Source: Syntrophomonadaceae bacterium (GTDB lineage: Bacteria > Bacillota > Ch66 > Ch109). From it: a stretch of DNA of 12,387 nt. The notes beneath the pieces were generated by a model. That model had not been told where the DNA came from. It worked only from the letters and a program-made list of their open reading frames with translations, and ran no database searches. Position numbers and translations under genes: made by a program. This document shows, in pieces, positions 11,636 to 12,387 of the stretch (the stretch's first letter is position 1; the number at the start of each line of letters is the position of its first letter). Where the stretch lies: contig JAAZDI010000287.1 in the NCBI GenBank assembly GCA_012512295.1, positions 1 through 12,387 of the forward strand. Reading direction: 5' to 3'.

Positions 11636-12387
11636 ATGATCAGATCAAGGGCAGTAAAGCGGAAAGAACATATGGGATTGGTATGGATTCCGGCAACCAA
11701 GCAATTTAAACAATCAGCTCCGGCACAACCAGACGAAAGATCGGCGATTTTTCATACCCAGGTTAGTGTCTTGTCGGTGGATGAGCAGACCGCTCTCTTG
11801 AACAATGTACCGATTCAAGATGAGCCGGTTGGACCGGCTAAGCAAGCTAACTTGACTGATGAAACTGGCGCTGATGTTCTTTCGCGGACAAAAAAGTTCT
11901 GCCAGGATAAAGTAAAAGCATGGTCCGCTAGAGAAACGGTGTTTCGGCAGGGTCTGAATGTCTGGCGAAATACGGATAATGAAGAGGAAGAACCCCCGAC
12001 CGGCAAGCGTGCTTACCGTTTCCGCTGGCAAGGCCGGGATCTGTCCTTGCTAAAAGGGATTAACTGGCCGGCGGTCGCCTGGGGATGGGTGACGGCTTTG
12101 GCCTTGACTGTTGCGGTCCTGGGGGCAGCCGCTATTTATGTCGCTCTGACCCCGGGTTCTGTGTTTTACCTGTCTACTTATCTGTTGTTGAATAAGGTCG
12201 TCAGTCCGCTGATAGGAGGAGTAGTAACCGGGTGGAAAGTAGAACAGAAAGGGTGGCAGGCCGGTCTCTGGGTTGGAGTTGGTTATGGTTTGACCATTAT
12301 GGTTTTCCGATTGTACGGAGGCCTATTTTCCTTCTGGTTAGAGGCCCTTGCCAGTTTAGTAATAAGCATGGTTGCGGGATTGGTGGG
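11636..12387 (+). CDS. TIGR04086/DUF3792-type membrane protein, 5' part
   Basis: Open to the window edge, so the C-terminus is missing; 250 codons are visible. ATG 11636 follows GAGGGGAGG by 10 nt. Residues 1-145 are soluble, starting basic (MIRSRAVKRKEHM) and containing an acidic EEEEPP run near 116-121. From ~147 there are four hydrophobic segments (about 147-171, 175-198, 209-228, 231-250). The loop between the second and third, with LIGGVVTGWKVEQKGWQAG and then GVGYGL, resembles the TIGR04086/DUF3792 (YrzE-like) pattern of GG, aGxkxxxKGW, G and YG. The role of that family is unknown to me. The family members I recall are short four-helix proteins, so the N-terminal extension is unusual. 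Family call moderately sure. Confidence 0.75.
   Translation, partial: MIRSRAVKRKEHMGLVWIPATKQFKQSAPAQPDERSAIFHTQVSVLSVDEQTALLNNVPIQDEPVGPAKQANLTDETGADVLSRTKKFCQDKVKAWSARETVFRQGLNVWRNTDNEEEEPPTGKRAYRFRWQGRDLSLLKGINWPAVAWGWVTALALTVAVLGAAAIYVALTPGSVFYLSTYLLLNKVVSPLIGGVVTGWKVEQKGWQAGLWVGVGYGLTIMVFRLYGGLFSFWLEALASLVISMVAGLV

Overview
The window looks like a chromosomal housekeeping segment from a spore-forming, moderate-G+C member of the Clostridia (Peptococcaceae-like). This rests on the gene order tig-clpP-clpX-lonB-lonA-engB, strong GGAGG/GGTGAT ribosome-binding sites, a membrane-anchored LonB, and a near-consensus forespore sigma-F promoter in front of lonB. The genus cannot be named from the sequence alone.

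Layout. At 1-1130: the 3' end of a YaaR/DUF327 gene (+) runs head-on, with a 24-bp overlap, into a DUF2062 membrane-protein gene (-); a repeat-rich non-coding stretch follows. At 1131-2037: two minus-strand genes, a small lipoprotein that seems to lack a normal start codon near its ribosome-binding site, and a 75-residue acidic, proline-rich peptide. At 2234-2621: a tRNA unit consisting of a sigma-A promoter, a ~110-nt leader with compensating helices that may be a structured RNA, tRNA-Leu(UAG), tRNA-Gly(GCC) and a hairpin. At 2738-11538: the protein quality-control cluster, all on +. Trigger factor handles nascent chains. ClpP and ClpX form a degradation machine and are 16 bp apart. LonB and LonA are two Lon-type proteases. 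EngB is a ribosome-assembly GTPase. At 11636-12387: the 5' part of a TIGR04086/DUF3792-type membrane protein with an unusually long soluble N-terminus, cut by the window edge.

The cluster is conserved in order but broken into separate transcription units. Strong hairpin terminators follow clpX, lonB and lonA, and each downstream gene has its own candidate promoter. That fits lonB being switched on in the forespore while clpPX and lonA serve vegetative and stress needs.

The genes are mostly well-known families, and I see no clearly new multi-gene system. The items most worth a second look are regulatory: inverted repeats placed on the promoters of the lipoprotein gene and of the TIGR04086 gene, twin TTCTT/AAGAA dyads at the clpP promoter, the sigma-F promoter of lonB, the folded leader before the tRNAs, and a cluster of short tandem repeats in several intergenic regions.
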